Shown here piece after piece: positions 25,839 to 34,421 of a stretch of 64,000 nucleotides of DNA (the first letter of the stretch is position 1; every line of letters starts with the position of its first letter). Position numbers and translations under genes: made by a program. A model generated the notes under the pieces. The model saw nothing but the letters and a program-made list of their open reading frames with translations. It made no database searches and was not told where the DNA came from. Source of the DNA: CADCWK01 sp964244115. GTDB taxonomy: Bacteria > Chloroflexota > Chloroflexia > Thermomicrobiales > UBA6265. The DNA lies in contig CAXTHM010000006.1 of NCBI GenBank assembly GCA_964244115.1, forward strand, positions 1-64,000, given 5' to 3'.

Positions 25839-27956
25839 ATGGCCGACCGTGAGACCCGTCCGGTGTCCGACGATTCGCACGGCGACCCCGGTGGCGATAC
25901 CGCCCATCCGCTCGTCCGGCGACTGATGCGGCCGCTGGCGAGCGCCCCGGTGCGCTGGGCCATGGTCGTGGTCTGGGTGGTCCTGATCGTCGCGACGACG
26001 CCCCTCGCCGCGAAGCTGACCGATGTCCAGGAGAACGGGGCACTGGCGTTCCTGCCCGACAGCGCCGATTCCGCGAAGGTCGCCGAGCTCCAATCGACCT
26101 TCCAGAACGACGACACGCTGACGGCGGTGATCGCCTACCAGCGGGACAGCGGCCTGACGCCCGAGGACCTGGCGGCGATCGAGGCGCAGCGTCAGCAGAT
26201 CGCCCAGCAGTTGCCGAACGACCCGGTCGGGCCGCTCGTCCCGGCGGAGAACGGGCAGGGCGCCCTCGTCACGGTGACGATCCCGGCCGCCGAGGACAAC
26301 ATGTACGACGACGTCCCGGTGATGCGCGAGATCATCGACGCATCGCCGGAGGGGCTCGACGCCAGCGTCACCGGCGCGGCCGGGTTCAACGTCGATCTCA
26401 CCGACGTCTTCAGCGGTATCAACGGGCGCCTGCTCGGCTCGGCGGCGATCGTCGTCGCGATCATCCTGCTGATCACCTACCGGAGCCCGTTCCTCTGGCT
26501 GATCCCGCTGGTCACCGTCGCGCTGGCCGACCGGCTCGCGACGGCCGGCGCCTACGGGCTGGTCGAGCTGTTCGGCGTCCAGGCCGATGGGCAGAGCACG
26601 GGCATCCTGCCGGTGCTGGTCTTCGGGGCGGGGACGGACTACGCGTTGCTCCTGATCTCCCGCTACCGGGAGGAGCTGCGTCGCCACGAGCGCGCCTCGA
26701 CGGCGATGGCCGTCGCGCTGCGCCGGGCGGGACCGGCGATCGTCGCCTCGGCCACGACGGTCACGATCGGGCTGCTCTGCCTGCTGGTGGCGGACTTGAA
26801 CTCCAACCGGAGCCTCGGGCCGATCGGCGCGGTCGGGATCGTTGCCGCCGTCCTCGCGATGCTAACCCTGCTGCCGGCCATCCTCGTCATCGTCGGCCGG
26901 CGGGTATTCTGGCCGTTCGTGCCGCGCTTCGGTGAGGTCGCCGACGAGGAGGCGACGATCTGGGCCCGTGTCGGCCGCCGGATCTCCGGTGCGCCGCGGC
27001 CCATCTGGATCGGGATGGTCGTCCTGCTGGTCGTCCTCGCGCTGGGGGTGACCCGGATCGACACCAACCTCAGCCAGAACGACCAGTTCACGACTACGCC
27101 GGACTCCGTCGTCGGGCAGGAACTGCTGGCCGAGAGTTTCCCGGCCGGGGCCTCCGCGCCGACGACCGTGATCGCCAACGAGGGCGCGGCCGCCGAGACG
27201 ATGGCCGCGATCGACGAGGTCCCGACCGTCGCCAGCGTGGCGGAGGCCGGTCGGGCCAACGGGCTGGTCTCGTTCGCGGTCACGCTGACGACGCAACCGG
27301 CGACGACCGCCTCGTTCAACGCGATCCAGGAGCTGCGCGAGCGGCTCGGGACGGTGCCGGGGGCCGACGCGCTGGTCGGCGGGTCGGACGCCGAGAGCTT
27401 CGACGTCCAGGAGTCGGACGCCCGCGACCGGACGGTCGTGGTGCCGCTGATCCTGCTGGTCGTCTTCGTCGTGCTCTGCCTGCTGCTGCGGTCGCTGCTG
27501 GCGCCGGTGCTGCTGATCCTGACAGTGGTCGTGTCGTACCTGGCGGCGCTGGGCGTCTCGGTGTTCGTCTTCTCCTCCCTGTTCGGGTTCGCCGCGGTCG
27601 GCTCGTCGGTGCCGCTGCTCGGCTTCGTCTTCCTCGTCGCGCTCGGGGTGGACTACAACATCTTCCTGATGGGTCGCGTCCATGAGGAGAGCGCCACGAT
27701 GGGGACGCGGCGGGGGATGCTCCACGGTCTGACGGTGACGGGCGGGGTGATCACGTCGGCCGGGGTGGTGCTGGCGGCGACATTCGCGGTCCTCGGGCTG
27801 CTGCCGCTCGTCGTGCTGGCGGAGGTCGGCTTCCTGGTCGCCTTCGGGGTGCTGCTCGACACGCTGCTGGTCCGGTCGATCCTGGTCCCGGCCCTGACGC
27901 TGGACATCGGCCCGAGGATCTGGTGGCCGAGCGCCCTGGGGCGGCGGGCGGAGTAG
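25839..27956 (+). CDS. MMPL/RND-type membrane exporter
   Basis: A 705-residue protein with the MmpL layout: one helix, an extracytoplasmic domain of about 150 residues, then five helices, repeated. The first bundle has GAGTDYALLLISRYREELRR and the second ALGVDYNIFLMGRVHEE; the paired GxDY motifs serve in proton coupling in this family. It likely exports a lipid or other hydrophobic compound. The ATG at 25839 has AAGGGG upstream. It stands alone. Confidence 0.93.
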   Translation: MADRETRPVSDDSHGDPGGDTAHPLVRRLMRPLASAPVRWAMVVVWVVLIVATTPLAAKLTDVQENGALAFLPDSADSAKVAELQSTFQNDDTLTAVIAYQRDSGLTPEDLAAIEAQRQQIAQQLPNDPVGPLVPAENGQGALVTVTIPAAEDNMYDDVPVMREIIDASPEGLDASVTGAAGFNVDLTDVFSGINGRLLGSAAIVVAIILLITYRSPFLWLIPLVTVALADRLATAGAYGLVELFGVQADGQSTGILPVLVFGAGTDYALLLISRYREELRRHERASTAMAVALRRAGPAIVASATTVTIGLLCLLVADLNSNRSLGPIGAVGIVAAVLAMLTLLPAILVIVGRRVFWPFVPRFGEVADEEATIWARVGRRISGAPRPIWIGMVVLLVVLALGVTRIDTNLSQNDQFTTTPDSVVGQELLAESFPAGASAPTTVIANEGAAAETMAAIDEVPTVASVAEAGRANGLVSFAVTLTTQPATTASFNAIQELRERLGTVPGADALVGGSDAESFDVQESDARDRTVVVPLILLVVFVVLCLLLRSLLAPVLLILTVVVSYLAALGVSVFVFSSLFGFAAVGSSVPLLGFVFLVALGVDYNIFLMGRVHEESATMGTRRGMLHGLTVTGGVITSAGVVLAATFAVLGLLPLVVLAEVGFLVAFGVLLDTLLVRSILVPALTLDIGPRIWWPSALGRRAE

Positions 27957-28024
27957 GACGGCGGAGGGGGGGAATCAAGGCGGCGAGGCGCGACTGCGGA
28001 GCAGTCCTCATCCCCAGCGAAGTG

Positions 28025-28223
28025 TGATACGGAATCCGGGTAAACAGTCGGTGGACTTGTAACCCCTCGGTGGCGGAGCAGACCTCTCCCCCAGCCCCTC
28101 TCTGGGCACCTGCTCGCTCACCCGCTGACGCGGCTCTCGCTGCGCTGCGGCTCGTAGGTGCCCAGAGAGGGGAGCCGTACGCACCTGCGGTTACGCACCA
28201 AGTTCAACCCGGATCTCGTATGA
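28025..28223. repeat. MITE-like element A3 with intact Family A hairpin
   Basis: It starts TGATACGGAATCCGGGTAAA and ends ACCCGGATCTCGTATGA. Internally, 28095-28111 and 28156-28172 are exact 17-base inverted repeats, giving a long hairpin. It fills the gap between convergent genes and may act as a terminator. Confidence 0.88.
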
Positions 28224-28272
28224 GTCCGGCGCCGCAGCCCGTTGGCTGTGGTGTCGGGGGGCTAGTGGCGAC

Positions 28273-29271
28273 TCACGGCTCCGACATCGGCGGCCCGAAG
28301 AAGCTGACCGCGGTCGATGACCGGAGGGCGATGGCCGCTGGGCCGTCACCCGCCATGAGGAGGTCCGGGCGCAGCAATGAGTCGAGGACGGGGCGGCGGT
28401 AGACGTCGCCGTAGCGTTCCTGGCTTGGGTCTTCGGGGACGGCATCGAAGGGGAGATCCGGCAGCGGGGTGGCCTGGTCGAATGACCAGCGGAGCCAATA
28501 GGTGCTCTCGGCCTCCCACGCCCAGAAGCGGGACGTGCCCGCCGTATCAGTGACCCAGACATCCGTCGCCAACAGCATCGCGCCCAAGGGGACATGGACG
28601 CCATCCCAGTCGTGCGCGACGGCTGGCCAGTCCGGGACGATCTCCTGCCGGTCCTCCGGATAGGTGTGCCCGGCCGGAGCGATCGCCGGGTAGCGCCGCG
28701 CGAGCGCCGCCCAGGCCGCCGGGCCGGTCACCTCGTAGACGCGAGCATCCGACCGAACCGGTAATCGGCGGCGTCGGATCTTGTCACCCGTGTGCGGTCG
28801 GAGGTCGTTGTTGCCGACGGCGGTGGCGATCACGAGCGAACTGATGCCGTCGATGGCGGTCGATGTCAGGATCGACGGGTGCGGCTTGTGGGCGTATCGC
28901 TCGAAGCCGGACAGCGGCCCCATCGAGGCACGGTCGAGACCGGGTTCGATGCGGTCGCTGCCGGCATGTGATGACCAGATCTGGGTGTTCCGATCGAGCG
29001 GCCCCCACCACCATGCGAGCTCGGTCGCCCGTGCGATCCGCTCGGCCGTCGATCGGCGGGCGGGTGTGTCAGCGGCCAGCCGCTCCAGCCGGGCGGCCGT
29101 GGTCGGGTCCCAGGGACTGACCATGCCCATGGCACCGGTGGCCACATGGAAGGCCGTCAGCGGATCGGCCAGGTCGCCGGGGGACAGGTCGAGACCCTCG
29201 ACCAGCGCCAGGAGGGCCTGGCCGGCCGGGGCGGTCATGATCGCCTCGGGAGTTCGTTCGTCGGTCGGCAT
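28273..29271 (-). CDS. Hypothetical protein, about 332 residues
   Basis: A soluble protein with no family I recognise. It is rich in Trp and Pro in conserved-looking blocks (ELAWWWGPLDRNTQIW, AWEAESTYWLRWSFDQATPLP) and ends FFGPPMSEP. There is no signal peptide or membrane helix. Codons end mostly in G or C and the frame is long, so it is probably real. The ATG at 29271 is chosen; one at 29298 adds an Arg-rich leader. It is convergent with the MMPL gene across repeat A3. Confidence 0.65.
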   Translation of the reverse strand: MPTDERTPEAIMTAPAGQALLALVEGLDLSPGDLADPLTAFHVATGAMGMVSPWDPTTAARLERLAADTPARRSTAERIARATELAWWWGPLDRNTQIWSSHAGSDRIEPGLDRASMGPLSGFERYAHKPHPSILTSTAIDGISSLVIATAVGNNDLRPHTGDKIRRRRLPVRSDARVYEVTGPAAWAALARRYPAIAPAGHTYPEDRQEIVPDWPAVAHDWDGVHVPLGAMLLATDVWVTDTAGTSRFWAWEAESTYWLRWSFDQATPLPDLPFDAVPEDPSQERYGDVYRRPVLDSLLRPDLLMAGDGPAAIALRSSTAVSFFGPPMSEP

Positions 29272-29344
29272 GGTCGACGGTCTCCGTCTCGATGGCACAC
29301 CTCATCGGCCTGGGCCTAGACCTGGTCCCGGCGGGAGGTCGTGG

Positions 29345-29974
29345 TCAGAGGACAGGTGTCGCGTTCGAATCTGACGCGCGGCCCGGGAAGCGGGTCGGGC
29401 GGTGCTTGCGCATCCAGATCCCGTGGCGGCCCCGGCCGTAGTAGTCGATCGCCGTCCCGACGTCGACATAGCCGACGCGGAGATAGAGGGCGTGGGCGTC
29501 GGTGTTCTCCCGCTGGACCATCAGGACCATGTCGCCGCCGGACAGCCGCGTCTCCAGCTCGAAGAGCAGGGCGGCGCCGACCCCGAGGCGGCGGGCGGGC
29601 GGGTCGACGGCGATGTTGATCACCCGGGCGTCGAGGCCGCTGCGGTCGCCGATCGCGCAGCCGAGGACGTGCCGGCCCTGGACGGCGACGACGAACTGGA
29701 CGATCGGCAGGAATGACAAGGTCAGCAGGGTCGCGATCGGGTAGGCCAGCCGGGGCGGAAAGGCGCGGCGCTGGATCCGGGCGACCTGCAGGATGTCCCG
29801 GAGGCGGACCCGGCGGATCTCGATGCCGCCCAGCGTCATCCGGGCCGACGCCTCATCCCGGCTGATCGACTGCTGGCTGACGACCCCGAGCGGGATGCCG
29901 GGTGCCGTGGGCGACCAGGTGATGGGCGGCAGCCCGTCGGTCCCGCTCTGGTCGTGACGTTCGTCAGGCGACAC
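29345..29974 (-). CDS. GNAT family N-acetyltransferase
   Basis: A 209-residue protein if started at the GTG at 29974, which has GAGGGACGG upstream; the ATG at 29839 would give 164 residues and begin just before the domain. Strand 1 is IEIRRVRLRDILQVARI. The acetyl-CoA motif appears as NIAVDPPARRLGVGAALL, followed by MVLMVQRENTDAHALYLRVGY, close to the RimI type that acetylates protein N-termini. The N-terminal 45 residues are of doubtful reality. Confidence 0.82.
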   Translation of the reverse strand: MSPDERHDQSGTDGLPPITWSPTAPGIPLGVVSQQSISRDEASARMTLGGIEIRRVRLRDILQVARIQRRAFPPRLAYPIATLLTLSFLPIVQFVVAVQGRHVLGCAIGDRSGLDARVINIAVDPPARRLGVGAALLFELETRLSGGDMVLMVQRENTDAHALYLRVGYVDVGTAIDYYGRGRHGIWMRKHRPTRFPGRASDSNATPVL

Positions 29975-30203
29975 GGTCCCGTCCCTCACGACCCATACGG
30001 TTCCCTCACGCGCGATCACGGGACTGGCGGTGCACGATACCACGCTCCCTCGGTGTGGCTGCCGTGTGCTGGCCGGTCGCCTGGCCACGCCTGGTCGGTC
30101 CCGTTCGGGAACGCAATACGCACCTTGAACGGAACGAGCGTTGATTTCCCGAGCCCCACAGGCCGTTGCCCATATGTCACCCCACCATTCCGGGGTTTTC
30201 GCC

Positions 30204-30233
30204 TTGACAGGCGCTTCGACCCGTTCCTAGACT
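30204..30233 (+). promoter_or_regulatory. Sigma-70-type promoter of the sigma-like gene
   Basis: A perfect -35 TTGACA at 30204-30209 and a -10 TAGACT at 30228-30233 are spaced by 18 bases. This is the cleanest promoter in the window. The transcript would start near 30240, in the palindrome that follows. Confidence 0.7.
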
Positions 30234-30236
30234 GGA

Positions 30237-30268
30237 GATCGAATACGGACATATGTTCGTATTCGATC
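30237..30268 (+). promoter_or_regulatory. 32-bp palindrome at the predicted transcription start (operator)
   Basis: GATCGAATACG at 30237-30247 is exactly matched by CGTATTCGATC at 30258-30268, and the centre (ACATATGT) is itself palindromic; only one base pair of the 32 is broken. Its place just after the -10 fits a repressor operator, or a leader hairpin. Confidence 0.6.
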
Positions 30269-30345
30269 GACCGAGCTGGCCCAGCCGCGGCGCACGGGTC
30301 AGCCCACGGCGGGACCGGGATGGCGACAGGGAGCGGTCTTTGCCG

Positions 30346-31086
30346 ATGCGTGGCGACGTGGTGGACGATGTGGGAACGGTCTTCAGGAGCAGCCGTCGAA
30401 CGGGTGCGGAGGATCGGACCGGACGACCGGGGGCCAGCGCGAGGGCCGTCCGGCCGCTGGCGCTCGACGCCGACCTGAGCGAGGAGATCGAGCTCGACCT
30501 CTCGCGACTCGTGCTGGCGGCGCAGAGGGGCAGTGCGGCGGCCCGGAACGACATCTACGGGCTGCTCCAGGTCAAGATCGGTCGCTGGGTGGAGCGGGAG
30601 TGGCGGGCGATCCGTGATCGCAGCCTGATCGTCGAACCGGGCGACGTCCATGGCGAGGCCTTCATCGTGCTGGCCGACCTGATCGAGCGATGGCCCGGCG
30701 CCGGCGGATTCGGCGCCTACGTGATGCGGGTCTTCCCGTGGCGGCTGCGGGCCGCCGTCCGGGAGCAGGCCGGGCTCCCGGTCAGGTTGCGGCAGGCGAC
30801 GGGACCCGGTGGCTGGTCCGGATCGGTCGCCCTCCCCGAGGGGTTCGGGGAGACGCCGACCGCCGGGCTGGCGGCGGAGCAGTCGTGGCTGGCCGACCAG
30901 GCGGTCTCGCTGCTCGAGTCCCTGGCCGAGCCGCTGAGTGAGACCGACCGGCTGCTGCTGATCTGGCGGGTCCGCGACGGGCAGCCGATGACCGCGATCG
31001 CGCGGCGCCTCGGCCTGAACCGGCGGACCGTGCACCGGCGCTGGGACCGGATCACGGACTGGATCCGGGAGGAATGGGAGTCCTGA
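30346..31086 (+). CDS. Sigma-70-like regulatory protein
   Basis: A 246-residue protein with a region 4-like helix-turn-helix at the end (MTAIARRLGLNRRTVHRRW). The middle resembles sigma region 2 (NDIYGLLQVKIGRWVEREWR, HGEAFIVLADLIERWPGAGGF). The order fits a divergent sigma factor. The region 2 match is weak, so it might be a sigma-fold regulator without sigma activity. The ATG at 30346 is chosen because the earlier ATG at 30253 lies inside the palindrome. It has its own strong promoter. Confidence 0.68.
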   Translation: MRGDVVDDVGTVFRSSRRTGAEDRTGRPGASARAVRPLALDADLSEEIELDLSRLVLAAQRGSAAARNDIYGLLQVKIGRWVEREWRAIRDRSLIVEPGDVHGEAFIVLADLIERWPGAGGFGAYVMRVFPWRLRAAVREQAGLPVRLRQATGPGGWSGSVALPEGFGETPTAGLAAEQSWLADQAVSLLESLAEPLSETDRLLLIWRVRDGQPMTAIARRLGLNRRTVHRRWDRITDWIREEWES

Positions 31087-31289
31087 CAGGCCTGACGGTC
31101 GTAGCGTCGGGCGCTCCGGCAACGCCCGCAGCCTGGTGCTCGGGCCCGGTCCATCGTGCGCGTGACCGCTGCGGGAAGACACGCGAGTGGCTCACCCACC
31201 GCGATGAAGACATAATAGGTCGCAGCGAGACGCGGGACGGGCCATCGGATGACGGGTACCCGGATCACCGGCAGCAGGGAGTGATCGTG

Positions 31290-32390
31290 ATGACCACGGA
31301 GACGCAGACACCGGTCGGGGCGGGGCCGGATCGGACGGATGGCTACGACATCCGGGACACCGTGCTGGACGCGCTCGGGAACACCCCGCTGATCCGGCTG
31401 CACAGCGTCACCCGAGGTCTCCGGACGCCGGTCGTCGCCAAGGTCGAGATGACCAACCCCGGCGGCAGCGTCAAGGACCGGATCGGGATCCGCATGATTC
31501 AGGAGGCCGAGCGGCAGGGCTGGCTCGTGCCGGGCGGCACGATCGTCGAGCCGACCTCCGGCAACACCGGTGTGGGGCTGGCGATGGCCGCCGCCGTCCG
31601 CGGCTACCGCTGCATCTTCACCGTGCCGGACAAGGTCGCGGCCGAGAAGATCGCCCTGCTGAGGGGCTACGGCGCCGAAGTCGTGATCTGCCCGACGGCC
31701 GTCGAGCGGGACGACCCGCAGAGCTACTACTCCGTCGCCGAGCGGCTGACGCGGGAGACACCGAAGGCCTTCCAGCCCAACCAGTACTTCAACCCGATGA
31801 ACCCGCGGACGCACTACGAGGCGACCGGGCCGGAGATCTGGCGGCAGACCGCCGGGACGGTGACCCACTTCGTCGCCGGTGTCGGGACGGGCGGGACGAT
31901 CTCGGGGACGGGCCGGTTCCTCAAGGAGCGTAACCCGGCCCTGAGCGTCGTCGGCGTCGACCCGGAGGGCAGCATCTACACCTCGAACGACCTCCACACC
32001 TACAAGGTCGAGGGCGTCGGCGAGGACTTCTGGCCGGGATCGTTCGACCGCGAGATCGTCGATCGTTGGGAGCAGGTCTCCGATCGGGACAGCTTCCTGA
32101 TGACGCGGCGGCTGGCCCGCGAGGAGGGGCTGCTCGTCGGCGGCTCGTGCGGGATGGCCGTCGTCGGGGCGCTGGCGATCGCCCGGGAGTTGGACGACCC
32201 CGAGGCGCTGGTCGTCGTGCTGCTCCCGGACAGTGGCCGGGGCTACCTGAGCAAGATCTACAGCGACACCTGGATGCGGGAGAACGGCTTCCTGTCCCGC
32301 TTCAGCCAGGCGACGCGGATGGGCAGCCTGGTCGCGGCCCGGGGCGGCGAGACGCCGGGCGTCGTCGCGGTGCCGGCGACGGTCGTGTAG
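31290..32390 (+). CDS. cbs: Cystathionine beta-synthase, catalytic part (cut by assembly gap)
   Basis: PLP-dependent enzyme of the cysteine synthase/CBS family, joining homocysteine and serine in transsulfuration. The PLP lysine is K62 in NPGGSVKDR. The substrate loop is EPTSGNTGVGLA from residue 87, and the phosphate-binding loop is GVGTGGTISGTG. The C-terminus reads GETPGVVAVPA, the normal entry to the CBS domain pair, then diverges into sequence unlike the family and stops at 32388-32390. The CBS domains resume after the N run, so the stop is probably an assembly artefact. The ATG at 31290 has GGGAG upstream. Confidence 0.9.
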   Translation: MTTETQTPVGAGPDRTDGYDIRDTVLDALGNTPLIRLHSVTRGLRTPVVAKVEMTNPGGSVKDRIGIRMIQEAERQGWLVPGGTIVEPTSGNTGVGLAMAAAVRGYRCIFTVPDKVAAEKIALLRGYGAEVVICPTAVERDDPQSYYSVAERLTRETPKAFQPNQYFNPMNPRTHYEATGPEIWRQTAGTVTHFVAGVGTGGTISGTGRFLKERNPALSVVGVDPEGSIYTSNDLHTYKVEGVGEDFWPGSFDREIVDRWEQVSDRDSFLMTRRLAREEGLLVGGSCGMAVVGALAIARELDDPEALVVVLLPDSGRGYLSKIYSDTWMRENGFLSRFSQATRMGSLVAARGGETPGVVAVPATVV

Positions 32391-32450
32391 CTGCCGGTCC
32401 GGAACGGCACGTTCTGGCCGACCACGATCTGCGCCGGCTGNNNNNNNNNN
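32379..32450. other. Assembly gap with a spurious contig end
   Basis: Positions 32441-32450 are N. The 62 bases before them do not continue the enzyme. On the minus strand they encode IVVGQNVPFRTGSYTTV, which resembles a type II secretion secretin. GTGCCGGC occurs both at 32370-32377 and at 32451-32458; joining there restores the reading frame. Confidence 0.8.
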
Positions 32451-32867
32451 GTGCCGGCCAACCAGTCGGTCGCGGCCGTGATCGAGGTGCTGCGGCACCA
32501 CGAGATCAGCCAGGTGCCGGTCGTGCGGGAGCGGCCGGTCGGGGAGAGCGGGTCCTTCGTCGGTCCGGTCGACGTCCCGGCGGTGGTCGGCTCGATCTCC
32601 GAGCGGACGCTGCTGGACCGGGTCTACCGCGACCCGGATGTGCTGACGCGGCCCGTCCAGGAGGTCATGGACACGCCCTTCGGGCTGGTCGACGCCAACG
32701 AGGAGGTCGAGCGCGTCTTCCCGCTGTTCACGGGCGGGGCGACGGCGGTGCTGGTCCAGCAGGCCGGCAAGGTCGTGGCGGTCGTCTCGAGCGCCGACCT
32801 GCTGAGCTATGTCGCGCACCAGCGGCTGGCGGACGGCGACAAGGACCGGCACACCGGCACCGAGTAG
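32451..32867 (+). CDS. cbs: Cystathionine beta-synthase, C-terminal CBS domain pair (partial)
   Basis: This 138-residue open frame directly after the N run starts VPANQSVAAVIEVLRHHEIS and holds two CBS motifs; the second ends AVVSSADLLSYVA. It belongs to the enzyme gene upstream. Joined at the shared GTGCCGGC, the protein would be about 498 residues. The CBS pair usually binds an adenosyl ligand and regulates the catalytic part. A loop between the motifs (about 18 residues, VGESGSFVGPVD) is longer than usual. Confidence 0.85.
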   Translation: MPANQSVAAVIEVLRHHEISQVPVVRERPVGESGSFVGPVDVPAVVGSISERTLLDRVYRDPDVLTRPVQEVMDTPFGLVDANEEVERVFPLFTGGATAVLVQQAGKVVAVVSSADLLSYVAHQRLADGDKDRHTGTE

Positions 32868-33093
32868 GCCGGGAACCGGCCTCCCCCGGTCCCGATCGGA
32901 TCGGCCCGCGTCGACCCACCGGGATCGCCGACCCGAGCACGCATCGTTCGATCGGGATACGATGGCCGCTGAACTGCGTCGAAGGGACGGACGCCCGAGA
33001 CCGGGATGCCCGTCGGTGATGCATGCCTGACGTGGCCGTCCTTCCGGGATCGGCCCGTACGAACGTCTCCCCCTGTACCCCTGAGGACCATCG

Positions 33094-33795
33094 ATGGACT
33101 ATGCGCTCAAACTCGGCGAGATCCTGCTGCTGAACATCCTGCTGTCGGGCGACAACGCCGTGGTGATCGGCCTGGCGGCCCGGGGACTCTCCGAGAAGCA
33201 CCGTCGCCGGGCGATCATCGCCGGCGGGCTGGGCGCGGTCGGGCTCCGGATCATCTTCACGTTCATCATCACGATCCTGCTGGACATCCCCTTCATCCAT
33301 CTGGTCGGCGGCATCCTGCTGCTCTACATCTCCTGGAGCCTGCTGAAACCCGAGACACCGCAGCAGGAATCGGATGTCGCCTCGTCCGGGCTCTGGCCGG
33401 CGATCTGGACGATCGTCGCCGCCGACGCCGTGATGAGCCTGGACAACGTCGTCGCGATCACGGCGGCGGCGGACGGAGATTTCCTGCTCCTGATCATCGG
33501 TCTGGCGATGTCGATCCCGATCGTGATGTTCGGCAGCGACATCCTGTCCAATCTGCTCAACCGGTTCCCGATCCTGATCTACCTCGGTGTCTTCATCCTG
33601 ATCGTGACGGCGATCGAGATCGGGGCGGAGGAGGACTTCATCGTCGACTGGCACCCGATCGAGACGTGGGAGACGGCCGCGCTCGTCGCGATCGCGTCGG
33701 TGGTCATCTTCGGGCTGGGCTGGTGGGGCCAGCGCCGGGCGAAGGCGAAGCACGGTTCCGTCGCTCGCGATCAGATGGAGCCGGGCCGCTCCTGA
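33094..33795 (+). CDS. TerC family membrane protein (YjbE-like)
   Basis: A 233-residue protein with about seven helices. The two TerC signature segments are present: ILLSGDNAVVIGLAA near residue 15 and DAVMSLDNVVAITAA near 112; their Asp-Asn pairs are thought to bind metal. The family is linked to metal (Mn2+) efflux or export of metal for secreted enzymes. C-terminal WWGQRRAKAKH is a basic tail. It is monocistronic. I looked for a yybP-ykoY Mn2+ riboswitch upstream and saw none. Confidence 0.88.
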   Translation: MDYALKLGEILLLNILLSGDNAVVIGLAARGLSEKHRRRAIIAGGLGAVGLRIIFTFIITILLDIPFIHLVGGILLLYISWSLLKPETPQQESDVASSGLWPAIWTIVAADAVMSLDNVVAITAAADGDFLLLIIGLAMSIPIVMFGSDILSNLLNRFPILIYLGVFILIVTAIEIGAEEDFIVDWHPIETWETAALVAIASVVIFGLGWWGQRRAKAKHGSVARDQMEPGRS

Positions 33796-34103
33796 TCCCG
33801 GGGAACCCCGCCGGCGACACGTGTCGTCCGATGGGCCGGTGTCTCGTATCGCCGGGTCGGCAGCAGCGGTGGCGGTCTGGCGCGACGATGTCAGCGCCGG
33901 CATTCGGTCGGCGTCTACGCACGTCCGGGGAAACGGCGATCCGTCCGGCATGGTCCGTATCCGGTTGTCAGGGATGCCAGGAACCATCGGGAATCCGATT
34001 CGGGGTGCTCGGCGTATACAGATACAAGAGCGTTGCCCCCCCAACAACGACGCTCGCTCAGAACGATCAAACCGGGTGCTTGCACCCATCCCTCCCCCCC
34101 CGC

Positions 34104-34132
34104 ACAGGCCCGGCCCTCCCAGCCGGGCCTGT
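34104..34132 (+). terminator. Hairpin terminator
   Basis: ACAGGCCCGGC (34104-34114) pairs exactly with GCCGGGCCTGT (34122-34132) around a 7-base loop, with a C-rich run before it. It lies 300 bases after the terC-like gene and probably ends a plus-strand transcript. Confidence 0.55.
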
Positions 34133-34186
34133 GGCGTTAACGCGAATCCTTTAGCCCACGGCCTTCCGGGAACCATGCGTCCCGCA

Positions 34187-34213
34187 CCGGGCGCTGAAGC
34201 CGCCCGGCAACCC
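34187..34213 (+). ncRNA. SAM-riboswitch-like hairpin core, copy 1
   Basis: A 27-base block with the hairpin CCGGGCG / CGCCCGG, loop CTGAAGC, then CAACCC. The GAAGC...CGGCAACC pattern resembles the P3 region of SAM-I-type riboswitches, but helices P1 and P4 were not recognised. The same 27 bases recur at 56517. It lies about 210 bases before chrA, an unexpected target. Confidence 0.3.
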
Positions 34214-34421
34214 CTGGATGGTCGGCACTCCCCGTGACGCTCACCGCATCGTGGGAATGCGACGCGCTCCTGATGTCGAAGCCGACTGTCGGCTCGTCGT
34301 CCCCTTTAACGCGCCGCCCCTTGCCGGCTCGCCGCCCTCACGTCACCGTACGTCTCACAGGCCCGCCGTGGTCGACGGAGGGTGGCCTGGGCGGGTGACG
34401 CGGGATGCACGGGGAGGGGAG

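Larger units (their letters stand above)
33796..34421. other. Intergenic region between terC-like gene and chrA
   Basis: No gene is supported in this 626-base stretch. It holds a terminator hairpin at 34104 and an element at 34187 resembling the core of a SAM riboswitch, both listed separately. Confidence 0.5.

Noticed and set aside
32868..33093. Possible Mn2+ (yybP-ykoY) riboswitch before the TerC-like gene
   Set aside because: The conserved loops of that motif were not found.
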